Part shown: positions 43,190-55,299 of the stretch, piece after piece
Position numbering within the stretch: position 1 is the stretch's first letter
How the letters are laid out: the number at the start of each line of letters is the position of its first letter
NCBI GenBank assembly: GCA_947396885.1
Contig: OX377203.1
Location: 11,682,844-11,746,843 of the forward strand
Reading direction: 5' to 3'
From: Heligmosomoides polygyrus polygyrus
Taxonomy: Eukaryota; Nematoda; Chromadorea; Rhabditida; Heligmosomidae
DNA length: 64,000 nt
Translations under genes and position numbers: made by a program
The notes under the pieces: model-generated
Databases searched by the model: none
What the model saw: only the letters and a program-made list of their open reading frames with translations
Told to the model about the DNA's origin: nothing

Positions 43190-43985
43190 ACAGGGCGGGC
43201 AGCTAACTCTACTATAATGTGGTAGATTGTCAATGATATGTCGCCAAACTCCCCGCAAATGACAACGGATGCCTCTGTTGAAGAACCCGATGGCTGCGAC
43301 TCGAAGAAGTTTCCAAATTTCGACTTCCTCACAGTTCTTGAATTTTTTCTCCACCAACTGCTGCATCGACCGGGAAAGGTGGTAGTCTGATGGCGCAAGG
43401 GCTGGGTTATGAGGCGGAAGAGGCAGAAGTTCCCGGACCGACTCCTCAATTTTTTGCTGCGTGATATTTGCGGCGTAAGATAGAGCGTTGCCATGGAGGA
43501 ATTTCACAGTTGCTGTGTTCACTCCTTGTTGACGCAGTGCGTGGTCCACGCAGCTCAGTTGTTCTTAGTGAAGGTATGCCGTAAATGTTTGGCCTGGATC
43601 CAGCACCTCAAAACGCACCAGACCTCTGTCGTTCCACCAACGCAGACTGACTTTTTCCGTGAATGTCAGGCTTCGTCGTTGTCTTCGGAACCTCACCGGG
43701 GCTCAACCAATGCTGCTTTCGTGTGGTATTGTCGTAATGGTATCACTTCTCCTCCAACGTCACGATGGAGTCATGGAAACTGCTGTTCTTGGTTTTGCGG
43801 ATGAGAATGCCGGTGATGGCGACTCGAGCTGCCTGGTTTGCGTCGCTGAGCTGATGTGGAGCCCATCTTCTGCACCGATTTGACTTCCAACTACACGCAA
43901 ACCATCGGCGATGGCAGAATGGTGACAAACGCAGCTCTCTGCGAGCTCATGTGGCAAAAGTGACGTCTGGAATACCTTAGTCGTG
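43190..43985 (-). mobile_element. Mariner fragment, more complete than its A partner
   Basis: On the minus strand it reads WAPHQLSDANQAARVAITGI, then FHDSIVTLEEK, then the GEVPKTTTKPDIHGK region, TVKFLHGNALSYAANI and LAPSDYHLSRSMQQLVEKKF. The mariner DNARPH-like site is altered and several stops are present. It runs beyond the A/A' edge, which lies inside it at about 43725. Confidence 0.75.
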
Positions 43986-44814
43986 CTCAGAAATACTGCA
44001 AAAGTTTGCAGCTTCAATCGTCGCTAGAACGTGGGATCTGAAAGATTCCTAACAGGAGCGAAAAGACCCATTCAGCAGAGGCATCCACCTGGGAGGCAAA
44101 AACGGTCGGATTGCCCAACAGATACCCCCAGCTCGATCCGATATGCTACTGTGTTGCACAATACGTCCTGTTCACAAGCTTCTCGAAGCGGACTTTTCTC
44201 TTCGCTAACTAACTTTTCCATTTCTATAACATTGTAAGGGCTACCGTTTGGAACCGGACATGTTCAAGAGGAGAAACAAGGGCAATACAATGTTTGAAAA
44301 AATAAGCTGCTGCCTAGAAGACTGGGAAGGATGGACTCCTCCGTTTCCGGTCCAGAGCTAGCAAGGCACATTGCGCTCCTACTGCCGAAGGTTGCTCCGT
44401 TTCAGCCAATAGTCTGTGTTTTGCAGGTATTTATTTTTCTCATGACTGTATTAAATAAATAAATAACTAAATAGCAAAAGGACACTGGAAGCAGTTCCTT
44501 AGAGAAAAAGGGACAAGCATTCTAGCTTCACATCCTGTTTGGTAATAACGCCGAGTCACTGTGTTTGTGACAGATACATGCTAACCATACCGAATAGAAT
44601 TGACGCAAATCTACGATCGAACATCATTCGTGATTGGAAGCGGGGTCTAGAAAGTTGCTAAACTCATGAGGAAGGGAGAACCCACTAATGTCTCGGTATA
44701 TGTCGCGAGGACGGGCAGCATTGTGAGATAGGAACGCCCATCCAATCAGACCGTATTGAATCAGCATGTTATTCAGAAAGGGTGTGTACAGCTGATACCC
44801 TGATCGGCTGTATG
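43986..44814. other. No gene recognised
   Basis: Sequence between the mariner and D2. TGTCGCGAGGACGGGCAGCA at 44701 resembles the left end of the hAT-like MITE at 50737. Confidence 0.4.
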
Positions 44815-45138
44815 TGTTGTTTCAATTAAGTGTTCAATTCATGTTTCATCTGAATTTAGTGCAGTGATTATCGTCTAGCAGCATGTGCATTTATTGTGTT
44901 CAGTAATGGGAAAAGTTCTTGTCTTGTTACTTACGATAAAGCCAATTGTTTTTTGCCTACGCAAACCCAACATTGTCTTGTTACTATAATTTGCGAACTT
45001 GAAGAGAAAATCAAACAAAAACATCAGTAATGAAAGTTATTCCCAAAACTCACCCTTCCATTGAAATGAGAAGACATCGCCACGATTATGTTAATGACAG
45101 AAAAATTATTACCTTTTCTAAATCCCCTAGTCGTTCAG

Positions 45139-45381
45139 GACCAATTCAAATCTGATCGACTCCTGACATTCCGATACTGCGACAATGTCTGGATTGTCTG
45201 TTTATCATGAAGAACATCGAGTTTAACGACCTCGTCGTTAGATCTCCTGAGTCGAAGGTCTCTAAGTAAGTGGTAACGCGAACATAGCAGCAGAAGTGGC
45301 CGCAGTCTATTGTGACAGCTTGTGTTCAGAATGAGGATCGTCGCCTGTGAAGCTCTCGCTCATTCATCGGTGGCGTTGTAG
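45139..45381 (+). pseudogene. TFIIA gamma exons 2 and 3, dead duplicate
   Basis: Exon 2 copy 45139-45265 keeps acceptor and donor but has five extra bases after NVW, shifting the frame to a stop. Exon 3 copy 45330-45381 is intact in length. No copy of exon 1 was found upstream. Confidence 0.8.
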
Positions 45382-46490
45382 CAGCTCGTCTTCTGCATAG
45401 GTGCCTGTATCACCGCGTTCGTGAGCGTAAGCAGCGACTATTATAGGCACTAATGGAGGAATAGTAAAAAGTGACGGTTATGAAGGTGTACAAAGCCAAT
45501 TTTATAACCAAGAAAGATACATAAGCTTAGAGTGTTCAGTAAATTTGAGTGAGCTAATGTGCCCGCCTTTTGTGCCAGGTCTCAACACCTGCTCTACATC
45601 CCGCTAAGCATGCACGCAACCTTTAAGATGCTCACTTTTACTCCTCTGTTAGAACCTCGTTGTCCATGTAGGTGCTGATTTATTGGAATATTTTACTGCC
45701 ATTATAAGATAACTACTTTATCTCCATAGTATGACTATCTAAATGGATAGTCGGAGTGCTGTCACTTATGCCTGCATGCGTTACATCAAAGGTAAGCTCT
45801 CTCTGGGTTGTCATTGTATTTCGATGGTTGATCTCGTTACCTCAGCATTAACCTCCATGACGCCTTCAAGTCTCTACAGTACTTTTACCGTCTTCTGGAA
45901 TTGATAGGACCTATATCATTCCTTAAAAAGTACAGAGATCTTTCAAATGAAGGGGTAATGGAAAAAGCAGGCTCTACACTAAGGCTGCACGCTAGCGAGC
46001 GACTTTTTCTTAAAGCCTACTCCTTACCTATTATGATAGAATGGGTCTTAAATGCTTGGAGGCACACCTTCTGGCAAATGCTCTATCGCTTTTTTGCCTT
46101 TTCGAACCTTCGAAAGTATAGCCGTTCTCTATTGTCCGTTGGTAATGCACCATCTCTTAGTTCCAAGAACAGGGAAGCTCAAGATGAACTTTTCCGTCTT
46201 TGTTTGTGTACTTCCTAGAAGAGAAATAAATGTGTTTTTCTATACATGTGTAAAAAGATTTCAAGGCAGATCTCTGCTAAAGTACTTGGCATCTCGATAA
46301 GCAAATAAGTGAACGACGTGAAATATAGAAATCAATCAAAGTATCGCAAGTGGCTAATGTAGAGCTCTCAGGGTTTTCCGAACGGTGGCTGGGAAGATCC
46401 TCCCAACTCATCTGCTTTTCTTCTCCTTTGAATTGAGTGCCACGTAGTAGTCTCGACCGGAGAAGTCTTGCCGATAACGACAGGATGAAC

Positions 46491-46512
46491 CTTGAACTTG
46501 GGTAACTGAACT
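46491..46512 (-). other. SL1-like sequence (17 of 22), D2 copy
   Basis: Same locus as 24896-24917 after duplication, with two more changes. It still contains AGTTACCCAAGTT. Confidence 0.5.
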
Positions 46513-47411
46513 TGATTTGTATTCTATTAGTACCGTACATATTCGCATGTAATAAGCGGTGATTACTTACTTATTACTATTAGTTGTGAGACGTTTGGCA
46601 AACGTGAAGCTAATGAGCTCCTTCTGCAAGATCTATACAGTACGCCAATTTAACAATTCAGCAGTTTATATGCACGAATAGTAAGTTAAAAGTGAGATGA
46701 CCATGAACAGCGACGTTGGTGTTGTTGTATAATGAACCATTTGACTCTAAGTCACAGTAAGTTACAGATGGCAGTTGTTTCCTTACAATTGGTAAACAGT
46801 TCAGAGGAGTGGCACTTTCCTATATATCCTTCTAAATGTATATATCCTTTTAAATATATATCTGTTAAGATCAGTAGCCCTACAGTCAGACATGATCTCC
46901 TGCCATTACAGCTCGTAAGTGCCCCATGAACACGTGAGGGTCACCCAGATGGTACCCAACCCGGGAGGGAACGGGAGTCCTACTGACCAACCCAATCGTT
47001 GAATCGTGTTGCCTGGCCGACGTATTGATGAAACTCCTGCCGGCTGGCCCTCCCCTCATTTGCCACCCGACTCCGCAACTTCCCAAGCGTCCACGGAAGG
47101 AAGGCCCAGAACACTCATACGAGATGAGGGAGATATACACAAGTCGACACCCACTCAATATCACACAAGACACAATATTGCGGTACTTCTGAAAAGCAAA
47201 TACCACACATAGGACCAAAGAAGAGAATAATTCCAGAAATCCTCCTCGGCTATCGAGCCTATTTTTTTTTTTGAGGCCATGGAGCCGAGCGCAGAGCTCT
47301 AGCACGTTTACGAGCGCGCAATTTTCGCCTGTCGGGCCTGGGGGACCGCGCGCATTGTGCGCGTGTGACACGATATTTCGTCACCTTGGCTTAGCATAAA
47401 TCGAATTTTCA

Positions 47412-49659
47412 AAATAGACACCACGAATCTGATATCCATTCTTGAAATTTTGGTTTTGTTTTTGCAAAATTCCCTAAATCTTTTCCTTTCCGCAATGAGC
47501 TTTCCTCCTTTCTCCAATTTGATTGTCTAATTGAAAAATGGTTGTTTTTGATGCGGAACTTAGGCTGAAAATTCTAGAATTGACATCAGAAATCGTCATC
47601 ATGAGCATTCTGTATGACAATGTCGACAAACTAAAAGAATGTTTTGACAACTTGTTGCTCGACAGCGATCTCGAAGCACCCGGCATCGAATGCAACGACA
47701 TGGCTCCCGCTGTGGTACATGACTCCGATCAAAAAATAAAAATGGTTTCTGTCTGGACTTTATTTGCGAAGTTGATCTTCTTAGTGACGTTTGATAACAA
47801 CCAAGTAGTTGCACTTTGTAATCATGCCTGTTTGTTACCTTTTTTGAATGAAGTCTCAAAAATAACTCTGAATTTTAATGGACAGCTTGGTCGATGCCAA
47901 AATAGGTTTCCTCTGATATATTCTCACGCAGCAACGCCACTCGTAGCTTATCGTAATCGAGCGAAATTTGAGAAGCGCGTATCAGATTCATGACCACCAC
48001 CTCAAATAACCCCATTCAGGAAGTTTGGACAAAGGTGGCGACAACACTAGTTATCGACATGGGTGGTAGCCGGTCGTAATTTACCAAACGGACATCGCCA
48101 CTGTGTTCAGCATCTTGAATATCCTCCACAGGCAAAGTTTCGACGAAGGTGATATCACTCTGATCGAAATAATACTGTCGCACACCATTGCGCGACACGG
48201 TCCCACGAGACAGACTGGCTGTCGCGCACCATTGCGCGACATTGTCGTCAAAGTGCTAAACCACACGGCCCTATCCTGGTGCTGTTACCCCGCGGTGAGC
48301 AGGTGAGCAGCGAAGACGTATTGCAGAACCACGGCCACACGTTGGCCATCCGACAGGATGGGAGTATAAACAATAGAGTGACTAACTTTGCGGTCGGAGC
48401 GCACGGACAATCGATGTCGACTGGCAGGGCTGGAAGGGCGGAGCTTGCGCCGATCGACTGCTGACGGCAGCCATTTTCCAATGCCTCGTGCCGGTCGAAG
48501 CATCTCATCGGCAAGCCATCGTGAGAAACAGCGCGCCTGACCAATCACAAGACAGAGGAGCGATAGTGCGGTCATCACAATATCATTTTCTTTTTATTGC
48601 CTAGCCATCCTCTTGTTGTAGCGAAGTGTCGAAAACCTGAAGGAGGTGGTCAGAATACGAGACTTTTAGGGTACCTTTATCGTCGAAGTGCCACGAAGCA
48701 TTTCACTGACACAACTTTTTACTTACAACTGCACTATAATTACATGAAAGACGACATAGTGATCTCTAAAGACATAGCCTAGCAACATTTGAGGATTTCG
48801 TGCGACAGCCACATTTTAGAATACTAGAGTAGCTGCGTTAAGAAAAGGAACGAAGCGGATTTAGTGAAACAGGAAATCAACATCATTTCCTTCTCTCGTC
48901 GACAACAAACAGTTGCCAACGATTGGGTTGCAACCATACTGTACACAGATGCCAGTAGTGAGATGCAGAGCTACACGGCGTCGATTCGACTATTCCTACA
49001 TTACTCATTCATTGCTGCACACGAAGTGCGGCTTTGAAAAAGCAGAGGAAAATTAGTGACAATCAAACAACAGTGTACAGCTTGAGACAATCAACACCAT
49101 CAACGTTGTGAGCAACTTGGATAACACTATTAACTGCAGCTGGATCAGAGAATTATTTCTACAGACTATTCAGAAGGCCAGTGCAAACGTTAAAAAATAT
49201 CGAAATCAAAAACAAACGAAAATATGGCCAAGCATAATACGATGTCATCTCAAATTATACAACAGACAAGATCAACACCCGGCGGTGGACCTTGTAAAGA
49301 CGGTCGAACGCATTCGCAGTTAACCAGCCGTCGAAGTGACTCCTAAAGGCACACAGAACACCATCAATCTCGTGAAAGTTATGAGAGCGCTAGAAAAACT
49401 TTAAGTTGTAGCTTTTAAATAAAACTTAACGTAAAACTTTAATTAAACATAAGTTCTTCCAGCTGCATATAAACACCTCCATAACATCTGGTCTTGTCTT
49501 AAGCAGAAGAATAGAACAATGGTGAGCCTACAAGGAAGTGGCTCGTGTCTTGAGAAAAACCGCCGCTGAGTCTGAAGTTAGTGATAGTGAGACGAATGGG
49601 GATAAATAAAGATGTCAGTAAAACCTAAGAGATTACTGTAACGTCTTTGTAATCATTGC
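47412..49659. other. Largely unassigned; one 151-codon plus frame at 47538-47993
   Basis: The frame starts MVVFDAELRLKILELTSEIV and reads LCNHACLLPFLNEV further on. It has no domain I recognise; because it follows the D2 edge where D1 has BEL/Pao, a gag-like origin is possible but unsupported. A second frame at 49108-49323 is also unassigned. Confidence 0.3.
48176..48241. repeat. Two 22-bp dyads, 44 bp apart
   Basis: Each copy (48176-48197 and 48220-48241) has arms TGTCGCGC and GCGCGACA around a CACCATT-type centre; the first copy has one arm change. Confidence 0.7.
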
Positions 49660-50130
49660 ATCCTATAAGTCTTCTCATGGGACTCCTTCCATCGCTTGCT
49701 TATTCTTTGACTGTCGTCTTTGCAAATTACTTCAACACCTGGTCTGGTACTTCAACGCAAGCAATTCCCAGGGATCGGAATCATCAGCGACCTACATAAC
49801 TTTAACAGAGAATTCACGGCGAAAAACTCTGATAACGCGGCTTATCGCTCACCATATCGCTTGATAAGCCGCGATATCAGGGATTTCGGCTGTTATTTTC
49901 TCTGTTAAATTGTTGTAAGTCATTGATGAATCCGGGCCCCGGTGAGTTACACCTTCAATTCCTAGACCACAGCCATATTTCAGAACACTAGAGTAACAGC
50001 GTTAAGAAAAGGATAACTCCTTCTTTTCCGTTATTGATGAGCAGAAAGGGAAGGAGTGTTTTCTATGTTTGATCTTCGTCTAAGGGCCCGTGCGAAACGG
50101 AGACGAAACCTCACTTTCTCCGATTCTTCC
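49660..50130. mobile_element. Penelope-like remnant related to 6120-7220
   Basis: TAAGTCTTCTCATGGGAC, TACACCTTCAATTCCTAGA and TCTATGTTTGATCTTCG blocks recur in the same order as at 6127, 7070 and 7144. A GATAACGCGGCTTATCG / CGATAAGCCGCGATATC inverse pair lies at 49831-49877. No coding remains. Confidence 0.45.
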
Positions 50131-50736
50131 TCTTTTTGTGAAAACCCAACCAGGGTTTACATCTACATATATTATGTATTGGCCTGTCCTAATATATAGG
50201 ACATATTGCTTTGAATGATAACACTTAAGATACTTAGGTGAGCAATATAAGATAAGCGAAATTGAATAACATCCACAGGCATAACCTAGCGATACCGTAA
50301 GTGGGCACTCATAAACGTAATCTCCCGTGGCGTTCAAGTGCGGCACCGTCATTTAGATTTACTTTTATGATACCGACCGGGCGGCCGGAATGTTGCCATA
50401 TTGTGGCTACGCCCACTGAAATTGTGTATATATACGATGCATGTACCAGTATTGTGGGTTCTACTATAAAGACGTGAGAATAAACCTTTGTTCTACTTAA
50501 TATAAAGCAACCCTATTGGTTATAGACCAAACCTCTTATCCTCTCAGTTTATTGCTGCGAAAAAGGCAACAGGTGAATCTAGGCTTCTACGAAATCTGCA
50601 CTCGACGCTCTTAGACTATACTGGTTCTCCATCAACGGCTTCAACGCCCTAGGACGTCCCTCAGTGTGGAAGCAGTCACTGTGCAATTATGGCATGCAGT
50701 GAGCATGGAGCTAGATGCACCTAACGCCCCTGCTTA

Positions 50737-50930
50737 TGTCGCGAATGCGGGCAGCATTAGGAGGTCAATGGGCGCCTGCCTATCACAACCAATCAGGGCA
50801 CCGATCGGCCAACCAGCCAATCACAGTTCACCGCTCACATCGTCCTTGACTGCAACTTACATTCGGTGCGGTTCGGTGATTGGTCGGCGCCTTCACACCT
50901 TCCACTGCTGCCCACATTCGCGACAATGAC
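50737..50930. mobile_element. hAT-like MITE
   Basis: The ends TGTCGCGAATGCGGGCAGCA and its near inverse (CTGCCCACATTCGCGACA) enclose sequence with CCAATCAGG and CCAATCACAG words. No clear 8-bp duplication. Confidence 0.6.
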
Positions 50931-51169
50931 TCCACCCACTTAAACACATATATCTACGAGGGAAGAGTTCCATTATTGGAAGCATGCACGGTGATTGACA
51001 ATTAATGTTCCTGATCAAGTTATAATCGATAAAGATGGACAGGTTAAGGAGATCACTCACGCGTGTGCCAATATTTTCCACAAGATTTTTGTAAAATACA
51101 GCCAGCTATCGCTTTCTAATCTTATAAGCAAGAGTTCAGATACTGTTAAAACTACAGAACAAAAAAATT

Positions 51170-51360
51170 GGTTGATGCCGCGAAGACGCTCCGCGGCGGT
51201 GCGGGAATACATCTTTGCTCCCCACCGTAACGGCGGCAGCCAATCAGGCACCGGCTCAACCGCACAAGCATGCACGGCATATGCTTGACTGCCGTCCGCG
51301 ATTGCGGTAGGAGCAGCGGCGCGTTCCCGCACCGCTGCGGTGCATAATCTCGACATGTAC
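51170..51360. mobile_element. MITE with GCGGTGCGGGAA ends
   Basis: GCGGCGGTGCGGGAATAC near 51190 is inverted as GCGTTCCCGCACCGCTG near 51320, around a core with GGCAGCCAATCAGGC. Related to copies in A and A'. Confidence 0.55.
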
Positions 51361-51696
51361 CCGGAAATTCCATAAAAACTGTTAAAATTGCCAAAAAACG
51401 GACCGTATTCGGACAGCAAGATCGCAGCAACTTCCTTAGGCTGCACTCACTGCACGGAAGACACTGCAAGATCGCCGAGCAGTCCATGAACGAGGCGAGG
51501 TCCGTGAGAACGGTTGGCGCAGCCGACTGCTTCAACCGCTGCGGCTGAAAGTAAAGGGGTTTCAAATTGCTTGAGTGGCAAGGATGCAAAAAATTAAAAT
51601 TTTTATGCAAATATTATGTGGAAAAAATGCATAAAAATATATCGCATCGTAAATATATGGGAAGTGGTGGGCAGTGCGCAATCGGAAAAGGAAGTG

Positions 51697-51746
51697 GGTT
51701 GGGTAACGCTTTAGGTAACGGGATGGGTAACGTTTGGGTAACGCTC
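51697..51746. repeat. GGGTAACG short tandem repeat
   Basis: Four variants of GGGTAACG separated by 3-9 bases. No function inferred. Confidence 0.6.
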
Positions 51747-51839
51747 AGGCCTAAATACGATACTGAATGGTGTCAGACCCAACCTAAGAACGAAAACGGT
51801 GCTGAATTATCTGCCGCCTGGCCTTCCTGAGTCATTCTA

Positions 51840-52200
51840 CTGTCCAAATATGCATTCAAATTTGCTCTCCACAATATCCCGTAGAAGTAACATGCATGGC
51901 GCATCCCATAAAAAACCCGACTGACCCCTGCATTCATCCTTCATTATCCTGTCTTAGCTGATAAACCAATGGATGATGTGTCCACGTATCCTGCCAGCCA
52001 ACGGACAAAGAACAAAATCTGTTCCGGGAATGCGCCATGCTTTCTACTTCTCTGAGAATGAGTCATTGTTCTATACAACGGCTCGCTGTGGTTAATTGCT
52101 GAAGAGTGTTTTGTTTATCTTGATACGTCCAGTAGAAATATGCTGATCTTGGAGAGATTGAAGACTTGCTTTGTCTGGCGGCGCTTGAACCTAAAATCTT
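51840..52200. mobile_element. Two SINE 3' parts in opposite orientation
   Basis: 51840-51965 (plus) ends with TCATCCTTCATTATCC; 52015-52200 (minus) starts GGAATGCGCCATGCTTTCTA. Both match the 3' half of the 18456 SINE. The heads are absent. Confidence 0.5.
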
Positions 52201-52384
52201 GTTTGGCCTAGAGATGAGAAGCGGTCAATCGATTTTGTTGATTTTCTGTAGACTAGAAGCTTCAGGGTGGGGATTGCAAAAACATGACGGCGATGGACGA
52301 GCTTCACGGAGACCGCTTTGATGATTCAACAAGATCCTATCCCCTTTTCAATCCCATACAGTAATCGGCTAAGGCATCGGTCTG

Positions 52385-52860
52385 TTTGTCTGTCTGTCCG
52401 TCCGTCCGTCAGTCGATCTATTTCCACAAAGAGAATGGGAATCGGCGGAGGAAGAAATACAACCACAGAAATCAAGCGAGTATGAAAGCTCTTAACCAGT
52501 GAACAGAATCGACCGATCAACCAGGATCTACCAATTTCTTCGATTTTTCTGCGGGAATCGTACGGATACGACGGAGGGTAAACGGGCCTCATGGGCACTG
52601 TTTTGACAATTTCATTTATGCTATCCCCTATACTATCCCGTCGAATATAAGGTGTATGTATGTATGTCTGTCTGTCTGTCTGTCTCCCTGTCCATCTTAC
52701 GGCCCGCCTATCTGTTTGCACATAGAGAATGCGCACGGAGAGAAAAAGAATTAGAACCATGGATATCACGCGAGTACGAGAAGGTCTTGAAACAGTAAAC
52801 AGAATCGATCAAGCAGCCAATATCGATCGATTTTATCGATTTTTCTGCAGACTGGACATT
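52385..52860. repeat. TGTC microsatellites heading a duplicated 180-bp block
   Basis: TGTCTGTC-type runs start at 52386 and 52665. Each is followed by a similar block (CACAAAGAGAATGGGAATCG versus CACATAGAGAATGCGCACGG, then ATCAAGCGAGTATGA versus ATCACGCGAGTACGA). Confidence 0.6.
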
Positions 52861-53459
52861 CTGGAATGGAAATCGCTCGAATGTGCTGCGGTAGAAAAAC
52901 GGACAAGCCTCATAGCAGTCTTGTGGAACCCGCCACATCGTGTTCTACGATCCCGTTCCTGTTCTCGAACTCCGGTCCAGTGTGTCAACTTCATAAAATG
53001 GCTTTCTTTGAAATTCGCCACCGTTTTCAAGCAGCCAGAGTGAATAGCCTTCCGTCCACTAGGATAGGTACGGGCTTTCTATTACATCCTCGATTACTCG
53101 ATGTTTGTGGTCGCTACGAAGGTCTTCTTTAAAGGACTACACGCACGATGTCGCTCCCAGCCATTTTAATTCAGTCTTTTGAAAACTCTAGTTAAGGTTC
53201 ACACCTAATTCTCGCGTCTGCGAATATCTCGATAATCTCATGGGTCATTTTGAACAAGAGGTGGCAAGGTGTGAAGCATTCTTTTCATGAACCCCTTCTA
53301 GACACATAAACGACTTTCAAATCACTAATGCTCGTCTAACTATAGGCAACAGGCACCTGGGAGTTGTGAAAATCTCTTCAATAAGTGTTTATCCAGGCTT
53401 TCCACCGCAGAAAAGCAATTCTTAGGTTCATAACGAAAGATCACTAGAGACACACGTAC

Positions 53460-53585
53460 GTATTTCGCGTAAATGATGGCGACGACGGCGCCGAACGCCA
53501 AGCAGTAGACGATCACCGCGACAAGGACGATCATCGGAAGCAACGTCTCCAGCGACACATCGGCGATCGCCGTTGCGTTGGCCAT
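53460..53585 (-). CDS. First exon of an unrecognised single-span membrane protein
   Basis: ATG at 53585 opens MANATAIADVSLETLLPMIV followed by a hydrophobic run (LVAVIVYCLAFGAVVAIIYA), 42 codons in all, then KY before a donor GTACGT. One N-glycosylation motif (NAT) precedes the span. A CTCCTTCAG acceptor lies about 25 bases before the ATG. No following exon was found toward 53000, so the gene may be truncated. Confidence 0.45.
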
Positions 53586-54049
53586 GACGGGGTGATCACC
53601 ACCGCATCACGCCTGAAGGAGGACGATCGACGATGTCCAGGTCAGCGGGCGGCGGCGAGTTCAGCCGCGCGCGCTCGTCTCCATGACGACGTCTGAGAAT
53701 CCGATGTTGTTTACCACGATGTCCGCGAGTCCGCACTGTGAAGGAATATTGGAGAAGCGCAGAAGAATTGCAGTTCGACACAGTCGAAGTTGTAGCACCC
53801 TCAATGCGAGTCAAAGTGAACGTCTTCCGAATCGAAACGAGCTTCTTTCATATTAAACTACAGACTCTCAAAGATGGTTAGAAGAACTGGTAAATTGGTA
53901 AAGGCAAGGTCATCGTATACTCCACACAGATTCTGAACTCCTGCGGGAGATGTCTATTGTCAAAAATTAGACAATGGTATACTCAAACTGGAGCGCGCTA
54001 GGTGTGAGTGTCTGGTGATTAAAGACTATAGCGACACCTCCTGGATCGC

Positions 54050-55058
54050 TATCAGGGTGTCCGGAAAGTTTTGAGAAAATTCAGAACTTTTATTGTATTC
54101 AAAGTACAACTGAACAAAGGCCTAGTCAATCAACAGTGTATGATCTATTGGTGGCCACGATCTTCCTCCATCGTTCGGGCAGGGAGACAAATGGCTCTCT
54201 CCAACAAAAAAAAGAAGCAGGGCGTGACGCCGATGTTCAGCTTTTCTATGTAGCTGGCTCTGGGTCGTCTTTGCTGAGTGTGGCCTTGCATTATCCATCG
54301 GAAGATCGAGCTTGGTACATGTGGTCAGCGGGCTACCTGGACTCCACCTCTACCAGCTGTGAGGAGGAGAGGTTGACCTCAATCGACTGCCCAGCCGGTA
54401 GTACTTCGAAACGACACCCTTGCTGCGGTAGTACGAAGAGAGCAGGTGCTTCTTGCCGTGGATATCTTTCTTTGTGATGGGCTGTGGGTCCTTATCGCGA
54501 GGCAGCCACTGTAGCTTCCTGTCCGGGTTGCTGCACGTTATCCACTTTTCATCCATGGCCACTATCGTCTCAGTCCATGCCGTCGTTCGCTAGAGGGAGA
54601 GTAGACAAGAGCAGACCTTCACGCGTGTGTTTTCTCGTACAGACTTAGCGAGATCAGCTTGAAGAGGCGGGAGGACGGCCGTTGTACTTCTCGACTGAGG
54701 ATGTCCGGATCAAGCAACATCGTCGAGGCAGAAGTCTCCTTTTGCAAATCGTTCGAACCAGCAGTACGCCGTAGCAACGGAGGGGGGACTCGGGACCCAT
54801 CAGAGACACAACCTGCTGAGTTGAAGCCGGAGCGGAAGCATCGAAGCAAAGTGATGCAGTAGTCAGTTCGGCTGGACATGATAAGACTGACGGATTTTCG
54901 TAACCTAGGGGGCAAGGCAACTGTATTGACTGAGGTTTAGATCACAACCATATTATCTATAAGGATGTACAGTAACATGATATAACTCGGAACCTGTGAG
55001 AAGATATGTCATTTTATTTGGATGCATCAAAAATTCTAAGCTTTACGGACACCCTTAT
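54050..55058 (-). mobile_element. Mariner transposon, decayed, copy in B'
   Basis: Inverse partner of 37095-38362 with TCAGGGTGTCCGGAAAG at one end and ACGGACACCCTTA at the other. It is shorter by about 250 bp. Confidence 0.75.
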
Positions 55059-55299
55059 ATTACCAGTCATCTAGCTCCTACTACCAGTCCGCAATCCGCA
55101 AGTGTCCAAGTGTTCAATCAATGGGCCCTATAGGGACTCTGGGCGCCACTCCCATGTTTTTTCTGTATAGATCACTTAGCATGGCTCGTCTTCCTCTCAC
55201 TGTAGCCGAAACTCCCAGCTGTTTCTTCGTGGATCACGTAACTCATCCGGCATCCTCAGCGTAAACAAAAGAACCCATTCGCCCGTACGGTCGCTCCCG

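Larger units (their letters stand above)
38442..43725. repeat. Inverted arm A'
   Basis: Reverse-complement partner of A. It lacks the hAT-like insertion and the 470-bp insertion of A, so it shows both empty sites. Features run in mirror order: gene G exon, mariner end, exon pair, SINE, MITE, terminal exon, hairpin MITE, minisatellite, mariner. Confidence 0.85.
44815..47411 (+). repeat. Segmental duplication D2 (direct copy of 22285-25812)
   Basis: Matches D1 from about AAGTGTTCAATTCATG onward. It lacks the 0.85-kb insertion and ends at 47411; D1 continues into BEL/Pao, D2 into unrelated sequence. Confidence 0.8.

Noticed and set aside
43010..43225. Plus-strand frame over the minisatellite and mariner end in A'
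   Set aside because: Antisense to mariner and built from the minisatellite.
47538..47993. Gag of a BEL/Pao element
   Set aside because: Position next to the D2 edge is suggestive, but there is no zinc knuckle or other gag feature, so I left it unassigned.
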